Source of the DNA: an uncultured Campylobacterales bacterium
Lineage (GTDB): Bacteria; Campylobacterota; Campylobacteria; Campylobacterales; Sulfurimonadaceae
Assembly: GCA_903892995.1 (NCBI GenBank)
Contig: CAITKP010000007.1
Location: 1 to 43,273 of the forward strand
DNA: 43,273 nt
Reading direction: 5' to 3'
Part shown: one piece after another, positions 17,291-26,812 of the stretch
How positions within the stretch are numbered: position 1 is the stretch's first letter
Layout of the letters: every line of letters starts with the position of its first letter
Made by a program: the position numbers and the translations under genes
Notes under the pieces: generated by a model
The model's input: only the letters and a program-made list of their open reading frames with translations
Told to the model about the DNA's origin: nothing
Database searches by the model: none

Positions 17291-17962
17291 ATGGGACAAT
17301 TGATAACAGCAAATGTAGCGACAAATCTTTACTGGCTTGGAAGATATATAGAGCGCATCGAAGCGACTCTGTATAAAGTTATTCTGGCATATGATGAGAT
17401 CATCGATGTTAATAAAAGTGCAGGGGTTGAACTTTATAAAAATTTCGGAATAGAGCTTTCATATAACTCTGCTCTTGATTTTTTAGATGCAGCTCTTACC
17501 GGTGAGCATAGTTCAAATATGATCACACTCTCAGGCTTTGCAAGAGAAAATGCGATCATCAGTCGCAACCATCTCAACAATCCATCATTTGGAGAGATCA
17601 TCGCTTTGCATGCTCTTTTTCAAAATACGAAAAAAAATCATATTCAGATAGATTACAAACTCATAGATAGTGCCCAATCACTCATTAGCGAAATCTGGGG
17701 TGAGTTTGCAAAAAGAGAACATAAACAAAATAATGACTATTTTGTAAGACTCGGAAAACTTGTCGAAGAGGCTGATTTTTATTTTCGATTTCACCCTGAA
17801 GATGAGCATTCCCAAACGATCATCAATGAGGTCCATACGATTTTAAATATCCTTTCTGGCGAAGAGAGTTCAAATAGTGTACAATCTCAAGTTCAAAGTG
17901 GAGACGCGTCTCAAACTATGAATACAATATACAAAAAAATAGAAAGTATCATAATAGAATAA
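17291..17962 (+). CDS. Alpha-E domain protein
   Basis: A 223-residue all-helical protein. It opens ITANVATNLYWLGRYIERIEATL, the characteristic alpha-E signature, and no catalytic motif is seen. In this family the domain always accompanies circularly permuted ATP-grasp proteins, as a separate gene or a fusion, and is thought to be a partner or scaffold for the ligase. It lies 1 bp after the ATP-grasp gene and 1 bp before the AstE-like gene, so it belongs to a tight operon. The C-terminus has a Ser/Gln-rich stretch (about 190-212). Confidence 0.88.
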   Translation: MGQLITANVATNLYWLGRYIERIEATLYKVILAYDEIIDVNKSAGVELYKNFGIELSYNSALDFLDAALTGEHSSNMITLSGFARENAIISRNHLNNPSFGEIIALHALFQNTKKNHIQIDYKLIDSAQSLISEIWGEFAKREHKQNNDYFVRLGKLVEEADFYFRFHPEDEHSQTIINEVHTILNILSGEESSNSVQSQVQSGDASQTMNTIYKKIESIIIE

Positions 17963-17963
17963 T

Positions 17964-18914
17964 ATGCAGACAACAGAAATCTTCTCTTCACAACTTCCAG
18001 TTGGTGAAATTTTAAGTATTAAGCGCGGGCGGTATGAACCCAAACAAAAACAGGCAAATGCTAAGCGCATCAGTATCGTCAGCGGTACACATGGCGATGA
18101 GCTTGAGGGACAGTATGTTATCTATCTGCTCTCTAAGTGGCTCAAAGAAAATCCTGATGCTATCAACGGCATCATCGATCTCTATCCAGCCGTAAACGCT
18201 TTAGGCATCGATACAATAACTCGCGGTTTTCCGATCTATGAAGTGGATCTCAACCGTGCATTTCCTGGAAATAAGCGTGATTTTCTTCCAGGGCAACTTG
18301 TACATGCTCTTGCGATGGATATCAAAGGCAGTGATATTGCCATCGATATCCACTCATCAAACATCTTTTTAAAAGAGATCCCACAAATCAGAATCAACAA
18401 AGAGTTCTCACCCTCTACACTTCCACTAGCAAAAAAACTTAACTGTGATTTTATCTGGATTCATGATGCGGTTACTGTTTTGGAAGCGACTTTTTCACAT
18501 ACAATGAATCAAATGGGAACAAAAACTTTGGTCGTTGAGATGGGCGTTGGAATGACGCTTACACAAGTATATGGGCAACAGCTTTTAAGTGGAATACTCA
18601 ATCTTATGAAGTCTGAGGGAATCATCACAACCGACCAAGAGTTTGAACAAAGAGAGCCATTCTCCTCTGAAGTCGGAGATGTTTTTTATATCAACTCTCC
18701 ATCAGCTGGGCTTTTCGTACAATCAATCAAGCACTGTGCAATCATCAAAAAAGGTGATGTGATCGGGACTATCGTAGATCCATTAAGTGGAGAGGTTCGA
18801 GATACCCTTGAAGCTCCAAGTGGTGGAATCTTATTTACACTTAGGGAGTTTCCTGTCGTATATGAGGGTTCTTTAATCGCTAGAATTTTTGGAGAGAATG
18901 ATGAAAAAAATTGA
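17964..18914 (+). CDS. AstE/AspA-family zinc deacylase or carboxypeptidase-like protein
   Basis: 316 residues, of the succinylglutamate desuccinylase/aspartoacylase branch of the M14 carboxypeptidases. Zinc ligands are seen in SGTHGDELEG (His43, Glu46) and DIHSS (His130). The catalytic Glu is probably Glu192 in LVVEMGVG. VDLNRAFPGN is also family-typical. The C-terminal third is a beta-rich, biotinyl-lipoyl-like region. Such enzymes cleave N-acyl or amide bonds. In this operon it could release or trim the product made by the ATP-grasp ligase; the substrate is unknown. Confidence 0.85.
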   Translation: MQTTEIFSSQLPVGEILSIKRGRYEPKQKQANAKRISIVSGTHGDELEGQYVIYLLSKWLKENPDAINGIIDLYPAVNALGIDTITRGFPIYEVDLNRAFPGNKRDFLPGQLVHALAMDIKGSDIAIDIHSSNIFLKEIPQIRINKEFSPSTLPLAKKLNCDFIWIHDAVTVLEATFSHTMNQMGTKTLVVEMGVGMTLTQVYGQQLLSGILNLMKSEGIITTDQEFEQREPFSSEVGDVFYINSPSAGLFVQSIKHCAIIKKGDVIGTIVDPLSGEVRDTLEAPSGGILFTLREFPVVYEGSLIARIFGENDEKN

Positions 18915-19836
18915 AATCCTAAGAATCGATTCACTCAATCGCTCACCACTTATTGTTGAAGGATATCTTTTTGAAGGGTGTGATCCAACTGCTCCAAGTG
19001 TAGCGATTGTTGGAGCGATGGAGGGAACAACAATCCTTCCACTCTACACAGCTTCAAAACTTGTTGATTTTTTAAAAAATAGTTTGGATGATGAAAAAAA
19101 ACTCCGAGGCAATATCTTGGTAATTCCATCAATCAACCATTATGCTCTCAATATCAACGAGCGTTTTTGGCCTCTGGATAAAACAGATATCAATATGATG
19201 TTTCCAGGATATGGTGAGGGTGAAACAACCCAGAGAATCGCAAAAAAACTCTTTGATGCACTCCAAGGCTACACACATGGAATCATCTTAGAAACTAGAG
19301 AGGGTGTTTCTACATGTATGCCTTACATCAAACTTTTTGAATCTGGCTATGAGAATATAGATGCTGCAAAGATGTTTGGTTACAGACTCATCCATCACAA
19401 AACCCTCAAGCCAACGGATACAGTTTCTCTGCAATATAACTGGCAACTTTGGGGCACTTCAGCCTATTCACTCATCTGCCCAAGTGACTTACATGTAGAG
19501 CTTCATACATCCAATGAAGTGTTTGAAGGCATTATTAGTTTCCTTGGAAAATGTGGCATTATCGACTATAAAGTCTTATCTGGATATGAATCCACTATAG
19601 TCAAAAATAGCGACGTCGAGGTGATACAAACCGCAAAAAGTGGAATTTTTATTCCGACAAAAAAGATCGGCTCTTATGTAAAAAAAGATGAGATCATTGG
19701 AAAGGTGATCCATGCACTTGAGGGAGAAGTGATACACAAAATTCTCTCACCTTGCAATGGACTGATCGCTTGTGCCTATAAAAATGGACTGATCCTCGAA
19801 AATGCTGTAGCTTTTCGTGTTGTAAAAAGCGGTTGA
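18901..19836 (+). CDS. Degenerate AstE/AspA-like paralogue, zinc ligands missing
   Basis: 311 residues from the ATG at 18901, which has GGAGAG at 18891; an upstream in-frame TTG at 18889 lacks a ribosome site. It overlaps the preceding gene by 14 bp. The fold pattern follows the neighbour, but the metal sites do not: SGTHGDE is replaced by VGAMEGT (Met40 and Thr43 in place of His and Glu), and DIHSS by LETRE (Arg133 in place of His). The Glu of the LHVELHT segment remains. The gene is otherwise intact, so it is probably a selected, non-zinc paralogue, perhaps a regulatory or heterodimer partner of the intact enzyme. This reading rests on alignment by eye. Confidence 0.75.
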   Translation: MKKIEILRIDSLNRSPLIVEGYLFEGCDPTAPSVAIVGAMEGTTILPLYTASKLVDFLKNSLDDEKKLRGNILVIPSINHYALNINERFWPLDKTDINMMFPGYGEGETTQRIAKKLFDALQGYTHGIILETREGVSTCMPYIKLFESGYENIDAAKMFGYRLIHHKTLKPTDTVSLQYNWQLWGTSAYSLICPSDLHVELHTSNEVFEGIISFLGKCGIIDYKVLSGYESTIVKNSDVEVIQTAKSGIFIPTKKIGSYVKKDEIIGKVIHALEGEVIHKILSPCNGLIACAYKNGLILENAVAFRVVKSG

Positions 19837-19845
19837 TCCGCTTTT
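19825..19845. terminator. Bidirectional Rho-independent terminator
   Basis: AAAAGCGG pairs with CCGCTTTT around TTGAT, with an A run before and a T run after. It overlaps the stop of the AstE-like paralogue and serves the convergent transglutaminase operon from the other side. Confidence 0.7.
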
Positions 19846-19856
19846 ATACAGATTGT

Positions 19857-20792
19857 TTAAAACTGACTTTGAAACTGATTTTGCGTCTGAGTCATAACTC
19901 TTTGCACATCTCGCCTAACATCGACCATAACTCCCAAATGACTTCCACCACTGCTTCGCACAACCCCTTTTAACGGAGAGATATCATAATAATCCCGTCC
20001 AGAACCTAGAAGAATATGCTGCTCTTGTGGAATCATATTGTTTGTTGGATCAAACTCTGCCCACCCGATATCTGGAATATAAACTGCAAACCAAGCATGC
20101 GAAGCATCTGCTCCAAAAAGTTTCTCTTTACCATCTGGAGGCAAAGTTTCGATATATCCACTCATATATTTTGCACTCAGTCCTATACTACGCAAAGCAG
20201 AGATTGCAAATTGTGCAAAATCTTGACAAACACCTTTTTTAGCTTCAAAAATATTCTCCACAGGCGTTGTAATATCACTAAAACCAGATACAAACTCAAA
20301 ATCTCTAAAGATACGTCCCATAAACTCCTCGGTAGCTTCAAAAAGAGATCGCTCTTTAGAAAAGGATTCTAAAGCATACTCTTTAATCTTTTGCGATTTT
20401 GTGGGTATTAATTTTGACTCAAATAGAAACTGTTTTGCTTCTATATCATCAATATGAAATTTAGAAAGTCTCTCAAGAGTATCTCCATATAAAACAGTTT
20501 TTGACCTAAAAATATCTATTTTTTCTTGAATCTTTTCTTCTAATATTTCCACTTTTGACTCACCAATGACACTGAGTTCTTGGTGCGGTTCACGAATAAC
20601 AAGATGGGTATTGTTGTTGCCAAAAATATCAAAAAATTGATGGGATTCATACTCACAAGGTACAACGGACATAGAGTAGGAAAGTAGTTTTTGATGTTCA
20701 GATTCTATGGGTTTGAGTCTTGCAATATTATGACTGTAACTCACCATACTTTGATAGTGAAATGTTGTCTTATGATAGATATTATAGATCAT
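19857..20792 (-). CDS. Transglutaminase-like cysteine protease/amidase (short form)
   Basis: 311 residues. An N-terminal bacterial transglutaminase-associated beta domain (YHKTTFHYQSMVSYSHNIARL) is followed by a papain-like transglutaminase core with Cys189 (GVCQDFAQFA), His232 (ASHAWFAVYIP) and Asp248 (WAEFDPTNN). There is no signal peptide. Prokaryotic members usually hydrolyse or transfer amide bonds. It is the last gene of a three-gene minus-strand operon, 2 bp after the ATP-grasp/alpha-E fusion. Confidence 0.9.
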   Translation of the reverse strand: MIYNIYHKTTFHYQSMVSYSHNIARLKPIESEHQKLLSYSMSVVPCEYESHQFFDIFGNNNTHLVIREPHQELSVIGESKVEILEEKIQEKIDIFRSKTVLYGDTLERLSKFHIDDIEAKQFLFESKLIPTKSQKIKEYALESFSKERSLFEATEEFMGRIFRDFEFVSGFSDITTPVENIFEAKKGVCQDFAQFAISALRSIGLSAKYMSGYIETLPPDGKEKLFGADASHAWFAVYIPDIGWAEFDPTNNMIPQEQHILLGSGRDYYDISPLKGVVRSSGGSHLGVMVDVRRDVQRVMTQTQNQFQSQF

Positions 20793-20794
20793 TT

Positions 20795-23290
20795 TTACTC
20801 ATCATAATGTGAAAAATAGGTATTTGAAAACTCATTTGAGCACTCCATATATAAGCCTGAGAGGGTCACTAAAAGTTCATCAAGTTTCATATAAATCCCT
20901 TCATTCTCTTGTGTTTGCATCAAATCAAGAAGTCTGATATTCTCAAGCAGTTTTTGTGCTTTTTGTATTGGTTCTTCATAAGAAGTCAAATATGTTTTTG
21001 CCTTTGGCAAGAGTTTAAACTCTTTAAGGAGTTGTGTAGTGATCTGTAAAAGAGATTTAGGAAATTGCGGGTTTAAGATCAAAAAATCCACTACATTTTC
21101 CAAAGTCAAAGAGCTTCTATAAATTGCCCGATAAGCATTAAAACTCTCCACAGAGTTGAGCATTCCCTCTAAAACGTCATGCCCGATAAATCTATCAAGT
21201 TTTACACAAAGCATCGATCTTGCTTTAGATATCAAAAGTAAGGCGACTTCGATTTTGTATCCGATTTCATAAATAATAAGCCCCTGTTCCTTAAACATAC
21301 TCTCTTTTACAAGCTCTTTATATGCCATCATGTAAATAAGCAGATCGTCTAAATGATCCGCTACACTCAGCGTTGAGTCATTATTTTTATTGATAAACTC
21401 ATTCCATTCATGAAGCATCTTATCAAAAAGTTTAGAAGATTCAAAGGCTAAAAGATCTTTTAAATTCATATTTGCATTTGATAACATAGAGATTGTAAAG
21501 CTCAGTGATCCAACTCTATTGGAATCTTTTATGACTGAGATGATTTCATGCATCGGAAAAATTTCAAGATTTTTTTGATTATTTTGATCTAAAAAACCAG
21601 GATAGGTCATCGTCATATGTGTGAGCGCATTTTGCAAGATAATCTGTGACTCTTTTGAAGTCACTACTTCATATCTGTAAAAATTTGTGATCTTTTTAAT
21701 AACATGCATAATCAAACGTGTCGTTGTGATACAGCGTGCTAAATAGCGTCCAAGCCAAAAAAGATTTTCAGCTTTTGGAGTAGAGATCTTATCGATCGAT
21801 GTCTCTAAATATTGAGTATATTTAAAAAAGTTTGCTAAAGGGATCTCATCTTCACTTCCGCCAAGTATCCATAAATCCTTACTTTTTCCACCCTTTTGTG
21901 AAGAGACCAGTAGTGAATCTTTTTGTGCAGAGACTCGAACCAAGCCACCATTCATCACACTATATCCACTCTCATTTTTTAAACAAAATGTTCTCACAAC
22001 TGCGTTTCGAGGTTCCACTTTTTCACCAGCATAATAGGGAATCGTAGAAAAAGCAACCTCTTCTTGAGCAATATACTGATGCGGATTTTGAACAAGTAAC
22101 TCTTTGAGACGCTCTTTAGCCTCTTGAGAGATCTGATTGACAAAATAGACTTGAATACTCTCAGTTCTATCTATTTTTTTTATGATGAGATGGTCAAAAT
22201 TTTCTAAAACGAAATCAAGCTCTTTTTTTTGTCCACACCACCAAGTTGCAATTTGAGATAAAAGCAGCTTTTCACCTAAAAAATACTCACATATTTTTTC
22301 CATAAAAGGGATAAGACCCACATTTTCCAAAATTGCACTGCCGATGGGATTTATAAGTGTTAAATTATCCTCTCTCATAGATTCTACAAGACCAGCAACA
22401 CCCAATCTTGATTCCTCATTGAGTTCCAATGGATCACAATATCTATCATCAACACGTCTTAAAAGGGTATTTATCTGCTTTAAACCGCTAAGACTTTTGA
22501 GCCAAAGAGAACCATTTTTACTTAAAAGATCATCTCCTTGCACCAAATCAATTCCCAAAAATGAGCTTAAATATGCATGTTCAAAATAGGTTTCATTGTG
22601 GGGTCCAGGAGTTAAAATGGCAGCTTTACTAAGATCGCCGTCTGTGAGCTTTAAAAGTAAGCTTTTATACTCCTCAATAAAAGTATAAAGTTTTTTTGTC
22701 GCAATATTTGGATAAAGCTCTTTTGCAATAGAGTTCATGGTCAAACGGTTTTCTATTGCATAGCCAAGACCTGATGGAGCTTGCGTTCTATCGTTTATAA
22801 CCCACATCTTTCCATCAGGACCACGAGCCATATCTGTTGCATAAAAGTAGAGATTAAAACGCTCTTTATACCCAAAATCAAACACTTCAGGCGCATACCC
22901 TTTATGCCCATACACCACTTCAGCGGGGATAATATTCTCTTTTAAAAGCTTTTTTTCTCCATAAAGATCTTTAAAAATCAGATTGAGCAGAGTCGCTCTT
23001 TGCTCTAAGCCTTTGGTGATTTGTGCCCACTCCTCTTGCGTAATAACAAAAGGGATCGGGTCCATACTCCAAAAACGTTGTGCGCTCTTTTCATGTGTAT
23101 CATAAACATTAAATGTAACACCATTATCTTCAAGATGCCAATCGATATCGGCTTGCTTAGCTTTTAAAACATCTAAACCAGCATCTTCGATATCAGAAAT
23201 GATATCTTTCCAAAATGAACGAACATTTTTGTCTCTATCAAACACCTCATCAAACGAGGGTTCTGATACATAACTCTCAAAGATTGACAT
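20795..23290 (-). CDS. Fused circularly permuted ATP-grasp / alpha-E protein
   Basis: 831 residues. Residues about 1-480 are the circularly permuted ATP-grasp part (ITKGLEQRATLLNLIFKDLY, DRTQAPSGLGYA, LTPGPHNETYFEHAYL, LRRVDDRYCDP). Residues about 505-820 are an alpha-E domain opening ISTPKAENLFWLGRYLARC. It is the fused counterpart of the two separate genes at 15925-17962, with clearly diverged sequence, so it is an ancient paralogue rather than a recent copy. The linker contains SSQKGGKSKDLWI. The ATG directly abuts the stop of the DUF2126 gene. Predicted amide-forming ligase; substrate unknown. Confidence 0.9.
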   Translation of the reverse strand: MSIFESYVSEPSFDEVFDRDKNVRSFWKDIISDIEDAGLDVLKAKQADIDWHLEDNGVTFNVYDTHEKSAQRFWSMDPIPFVITQEEWAQITKGLEQRATLLNLIFKDLYGEKKLLKENIIPAEVVYGHKGYAPEVFDFGYKERFNLYFYATDMARGPDGKMWVINDRTQAPSGLGYAIENRLTMNSIAKELYPNIATKKLYTFIEEYKSLLLKLTDGDLSKAAILTPGPHNETYFEHAYLSSFLGIDLVQGDDLLSKNGSLWLKSLSGLKQINTLLRRVDDRYCDPLELNEESRLGVAGLVESMREDNLTLINPIGSAILENVGLIPFMEKICEYFLGEKLLLSQIATWWCGQKKELDFVLENFDHLIIKKIDRTESIQVYFVNQISQEAKERLKELLVQNPHQYIAQEEVAFSTIPYYAGEKVEPRNAVVRTFCLKNESGYSVMNGGLVRVSAQKDSLLVSSQKGGKSKDLWILGGSEDEIPLANFFKYTQYLETSIDKISTPKAENLFWLGRYLARCITTTRLIMHVIKKITNFYRYEVVTSKESQIILQNALTHMTMTYPGFLDQNNQKNLEIFPMHEIISVIKDSNRVGSLSFTISMLSNANMNLKDLLAFESSKLFDKMLHEWNEFINKNNDSTLSVADHLDDLLIYMMAYKELVKESMFKEQGLIIYEIGYKIEVALLLISKARSMLCVKLDRFIGHDVLEGMLNSVESFNAYRAIYRSSLTLENVVDFLILNPQFPKSLLQITTQLLKEFKLLPKAKTYLTSYEEPIQKAQKLLENIRLLDLMQTQENEGIYMKLDELLVTLSGLYMECSNEFSNTYFSHYDE

Positions 23291-26200
23291 CTACTGTTTA
23301 GCCCACTTTCTTCTCAAATCTAGTGTGTTTGGATACTCCAAACTTTGTGCAACCTCTTGGAAGTAAAAGCGTTTGCTCTCTTTACTTTTTGCTTTTGTGA
23401 TCACAGCACGTTTTGCACCATTGACCTCGACTAGAGATTGTTGCACAACCGCTGAGGAGATATATTCTATCTCGCCTTGAGAGTGGTTAAAATCCCAAAA
23501 ACGGTTAATGCGTCGTGATTCAGCTTCATAACTGTTTACTGGAAAACTATCATAAGTTCGCCCACCTGGATGAGAAACATGGTAGGTCATACCGCCCACT
23601 GAGCGTTGATTCCATTTATCGACAACATCAAATACAAGTGGAGTATCTACACCGATTGTCGGATGCAATGCCGACCATGGTTGCCACGCTTTATATTTCA
23701 CACCCGCAACAAACTCCCCCTCCACTCCCGTAGGACTTAGAGGAATCTTTACACCGTTACATGTAAGCACATAACGCTCTGGTACAAAGTGGCTTACTTT
23801 GACCTGAACACGCTCTAATGAAGAATCAACATAACGAGAAGTTCCTTGTGATGAACTCTCCTCACCCAAAACATGCCAAGGCTCGATTGCCGCACGAAGT
23901 TCAAGATGGAAGTTTTCAACCGTTGCCATTCCATAAAGCGGAAATCTAAACTCAAAGAATGGATCAAACCAATCAAGTTCAAACGCATATCCTTCATTAT
24001 TTAAAAACTCGACGATGTCTCGCAAATCCTCTTTGACGTAATGCTCTAACAAAAACTTGTCATGGAGCTGTGTTCCCCAACGTACAAGTTTGTGTTTATA
24101 TGGTTTTTTCCAAAATAGTGACACTAAAGTTCTCACAAGCAACATCTGTAAAAGTGCCATATGCTGGTGTGGTGGCATATCAAATCCACGAAGTTCAAGT
24201 ATTCCTAAACGTCCAGTTGAAGAGTCTGGCGAGTAAAGTTTGTCAATACAAAATTCACTTCTATGCGTATTTCCTGTTATGTCTGTCAACATATGACGGA
24301 AAAGTCTGTCTGTAAGCCAAAATGGCACTTCGCCGTTTTGGGGAATCTGAGAAAATGCGATCTCAAGCTCATAAAGGTTTTCCAACCTTCCCTCATCCAC
24401 ACGCGGTGCTTGAGAAGTTGGCCCGATAAAAATCCCAGAAAAAAGGTATGAAAGTCCTGGATGGTGTTGCCAAAAAGTGATCAGACTTCTAAGCAACTCA
24501 GGACGGCGAAGCAAAGCACTATCTTCAGGTTTGAGCGCACCGATGGTGACGTGATTTCCGCCACCTGTTCCTGTATGTTTCCCATCGAGCATAAATTTTT
24601 GTGTATCAAGGCGCGATTGTCTTGCATCTTCATACAATGTAAAAAGATTGTCAGTGAGTTCTTTCCATGAAGTCGCAGGCTGGATATTGACCTCGATAAC
24701 ACCTGGATCTGGAGTGACTTTGATACGATCAATTCGAAGATCATGAGCTGGTTCATACCCTTCTAATACTACTTTTATGTTGAGTTTTTTTGCAACCTCT
24801 TCGATACTTACCATCAAGTCTAAAAATGCCTGTGTATGGTTCAGTGGTGGCAAGAAAATATAGAGTTTGCCATCACGAATCTCAATATTTAAAGCCGTTC
24901 GAACAAACATGACATCTTGTGCATCTTTGGTGCGAACCATCTTTTCATAACGAGAGCGTGCATCTTTTCTGAGCTTCTCAAACCCAGGAACATCTTTAAA
25001 AAGATCAGGCTCAAAATGAGGAGGCAGTTCCGCTTTTGGTTTTTGCTCTAAAGAATCCATCGGCAAGCGTAATCCAACAGGAGAGTTCCCCGGGATCAAA
25101 AACAGCTCCCCACGTCTAAATGCCCATCCAGAACTGAGCCATTTTGTCTCACCAAAATTCAGAGGAAGTACATAACCCACCTCTTCATTGAGTCCTTGAG
25201 AAAGCACTTTTGCAATATTTTGGCGCTCAAGAGAATCTTTAAGATCCACTTTTAGAGCATCAACATCTAAAGGAAGTTGAGCCTCTTTCATAATGTAATA
25301 ATAGGGATCTTCATAGGCTTTGACTACATTATTTGGACTGATTCCAAGCATCAGGGCAAGTGTATTCATAAACTTGAGTGCATCTTTATTTGTATAGTTA
25401 TATGTCTCATTCATATCTGCAAACAGCGATGGATTTTTCCAGATTTTCTTGCCATCTTTTCTCCAGATGATCGATGTTTGCCATCGTGGAATTGGCTCTC
25501 CTGGATACCATTTGCCCTGCGCATAATGGAGCATTCCACCCTTTGCAAAAGAGCCTAAAAGTTTGCGTGAAAGTTTATCTGCAAGCTCTCTTTTATGAGG
25601 CCCATCGGCTGCGGTGTTCCACTCAGGGGATTCCATATCATCGATGGAGACAAAAGTCGGCTCACCGCCCATAGAGAGGCGAACATCATTTGCTTCGAGC
25701 TCTTTATCCACCTCAAAACCAAGATTATAGATCGCGTCCCATTGGTCTTCTCTATAAGGTCTTGTAACACGAGGAGATTCAAAAATACGTGTCACTGTGT
25801 TTGAATATTCAAACTCCACTTCTGCTTTATCTCCCATCCCCTCTATTGCGTGTGCGCTCTCAAAAGATGGAGTACATGCAAGTGGGATATGTCCCTCGCC
25901 TGCAAAAAGTCCGCTTGTCGCATCAAGTCCAACCCAGCCAGCACCAGGGATATAAACCTCTGTCCATGCGTGAAGGTCAGTAAAATCCTCCTCAGGACCG
26001 CTTGGACCATCGAGTGATTTTACATCGGCTTTAAGCTGTACCAAATAACCCGAAACAAAACGTGCTGCTAGCCCTAAATGACGAAATACTTGCACAAAAA
26101 GCCAAGCATAATCACGACAGCTTCCAAGTTTATTTCCAAGTGTGATTTCACAAGTTTGAACCCCTGGTTCTAAGCGGATTGTATAGTTGAGATATTTATA

Positions 26201-26656
26201 TATTTCAGTATTTAGATAGACCATAAAGTCAATTATAGGGCGCTCTTTTAAATCAAGCGTTTTTATAAACTCTTGAAGTTTTTTCCCATTTTCAGTGACT
26301 TCCAAGTATGGAATCAGTTCTTTAGAAAGCTCTTTGTTATATTTAAAAGGATAATTCGTTGCACTCTCTTCAACAAAGAAATCAAAAGGGTTTATAGTAA
26401 TCATATCGGCAATGATCTCTACATCGATTCCAAACTCTTTTACTTTTTCAGGGAAAACAATGCGAGCAAGATAGTTTCCAAAAGGATCTTGTTGCCAATT
26501 TATAAAGTGCTCTTTAGGAGTAATGTTTAATGAATAGCTCTCAATTGGAGTTCGACTGTGAGGTGCGGGACGAAGTCTTATAACATGCGGCGATAAAGAG
26601 ATATATTTATCATATTTATAATGAGTCTTATGTGAAATAACGACTTTGAGTGCCAT
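23291..26656 (-). CDS. Transglutaminase-like protein with DUF2126 domain
   Basis: 1121 residues. The start at 26656 is chosen because AGGAG lies 5 nt upstream; an earlier ATG at 26674 has no ribosome site. The first 300 residues are a transglutaminase-type unit: ISHKTHYKYDKYISLSPHVI, catalytic Cys in LGSCRDYAWLFVQ, His in DLHAWTEVYIPG and Asp in WVGLDATSG. The remaining 800 residues are the large DUF2126 region, with LSMGGEPTFVSIDD, HTGTGGGNHVTIG, EFCIDKLYSPDSSTGRLG, ELRGFDMPPHQHM and HVSHPGGRTYD. This two-part form is a known companion of ATP-grasp/alpha-E genes. The function is presumed to be peptide or amide processing. Confidence 0.92.
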   Translation of the reverse strand: MALKVVISHKTHYKYDKYISLSPHVIRLRPAPHSRTPIESYSLNITPKEHFINWQQDPFGNYLARIVFPEKVKEFGIDVEIIADMITINPFDFFVEESATNYPFKYNKELSKELIPYLEVTENGKKLQEFIKTLDLKERPIIDFMVYLNTEIYKYLNYTIRLEPGVQTCEITLGNKLGSCRDYAWLFVQVFRHLGLAARFVSGYLVQLKADVKSLDGPSGPEEDFTDLHAWTEVYIPGAGWVGLDATSGLFAGEGHIPLACTPSFESAHAIEGMGDKAEVEFEYSNTVTRIFESPRVTRPYREDQWDAIYNLGFEVDKELEANDVRLSMGGEPTFVSIDDMESPEWNTAADGPHKRELADKLSRKLLGSFAKGGMLHYAQGKWYPGEPIPRWQTSIIWRKDGKKIWKNPSLFADMNETYNYTNKDALKFMNTLALMLGISPNNVVKAYEDPYYYIMKEAQLPLDVDALKVDLKDSLERQNIAKVLSQGLNEEVGYVLPLNFGETKWLSSGWAFRRGELFLIPGNSPVGLRLPMDSLEQKPKAELPPHFEPDLFKDVPGFEKLRKDARSRYEKMVRTKDAQDVMFVRTALNIEIRDGKLYIFLPPLNHTQAFLDLMVSIEEVAKKLNIKVVLEGYEPAHDLRIDRIKVTPDPGVIEVNIQPATSWKELTDNLFTLYEDARQSRLDTQKFMLDGKHTGTGGGNHVTIGALKPEDSALLRRPELLRSLITFWQHHPGLSYLFSGIFIGPTSQAPRVDEGRLENLYELEIAFSQIPQNGEVPFWLTDRLFRHMLTDITGNTHRSEFCIDKLYSPDSSTGRLGILELRGFDMPPHQHMALLQMLLVRTLVSLFWKKPYKHKLVRWGTQLHDKFLLEHYVKEDLRDIVEFLNNEGYAFELDWFDPFFEFRFPLYGMATVENFHLELRAAIEPWHVLGEESSSQGTSRYVDSSLERVQVKVSHFVPERYVLTCNGVKIPLSPTGVEGEFVAGVKYKAWQPWSALHPTIGVDTPLVFDVVDKWNQRSVGGMTYHVSHPGGRTYDSFPVNSYEAESRRINRFWDFNHSQGEIEYISSAVVQQSLVEVNGAKRAVITKAKSKESKRFYFQEVAQSLEYPNTLDLRRKWAKQ
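23757..23766. repeat. TTACATGTAA palindrome, copy 9
   Basis: Inside the DUF2126 gene; Leu-Thr-Cys-Asn. The only full copy in the 11-kb peptide-metabolism cluster. Confidence 0.85.
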
Positions 26657-26776
26657 GGAGTCTCCTGCTATCATTTATTTTATGAAAGATTATAGCATTA
26701 AAGCCTGAATTTAAATCTCTCCAAAGTATCAAAATTTAATCAGTTTTTATTTAAGATTATTCAAATAATTTCCATA

Positions 26777-26782
26777 TATAAT
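26777..26782 (+). promoter_or_regulatory. Likely -10 box of the MKCGA-repeat gene
   Basis: TATAAT, 30 bp before the ATG, with AAAGGA at 26801-26806 as the ribosome site. The gap from the divergent DUF2126 gene is A/T-rich. Confidence 0.45.
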
Positions 26783-26812
26783 ATCTCATCTCAAAATCAC
26801 AAAGGATGAATT

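Noticed and set aside
20016-20372. 118-codon plus-strand ORF inside the transglutaminase gene
   Set aside because: It is antisense to the Cys-His-Asp core of a conserved enzyme.
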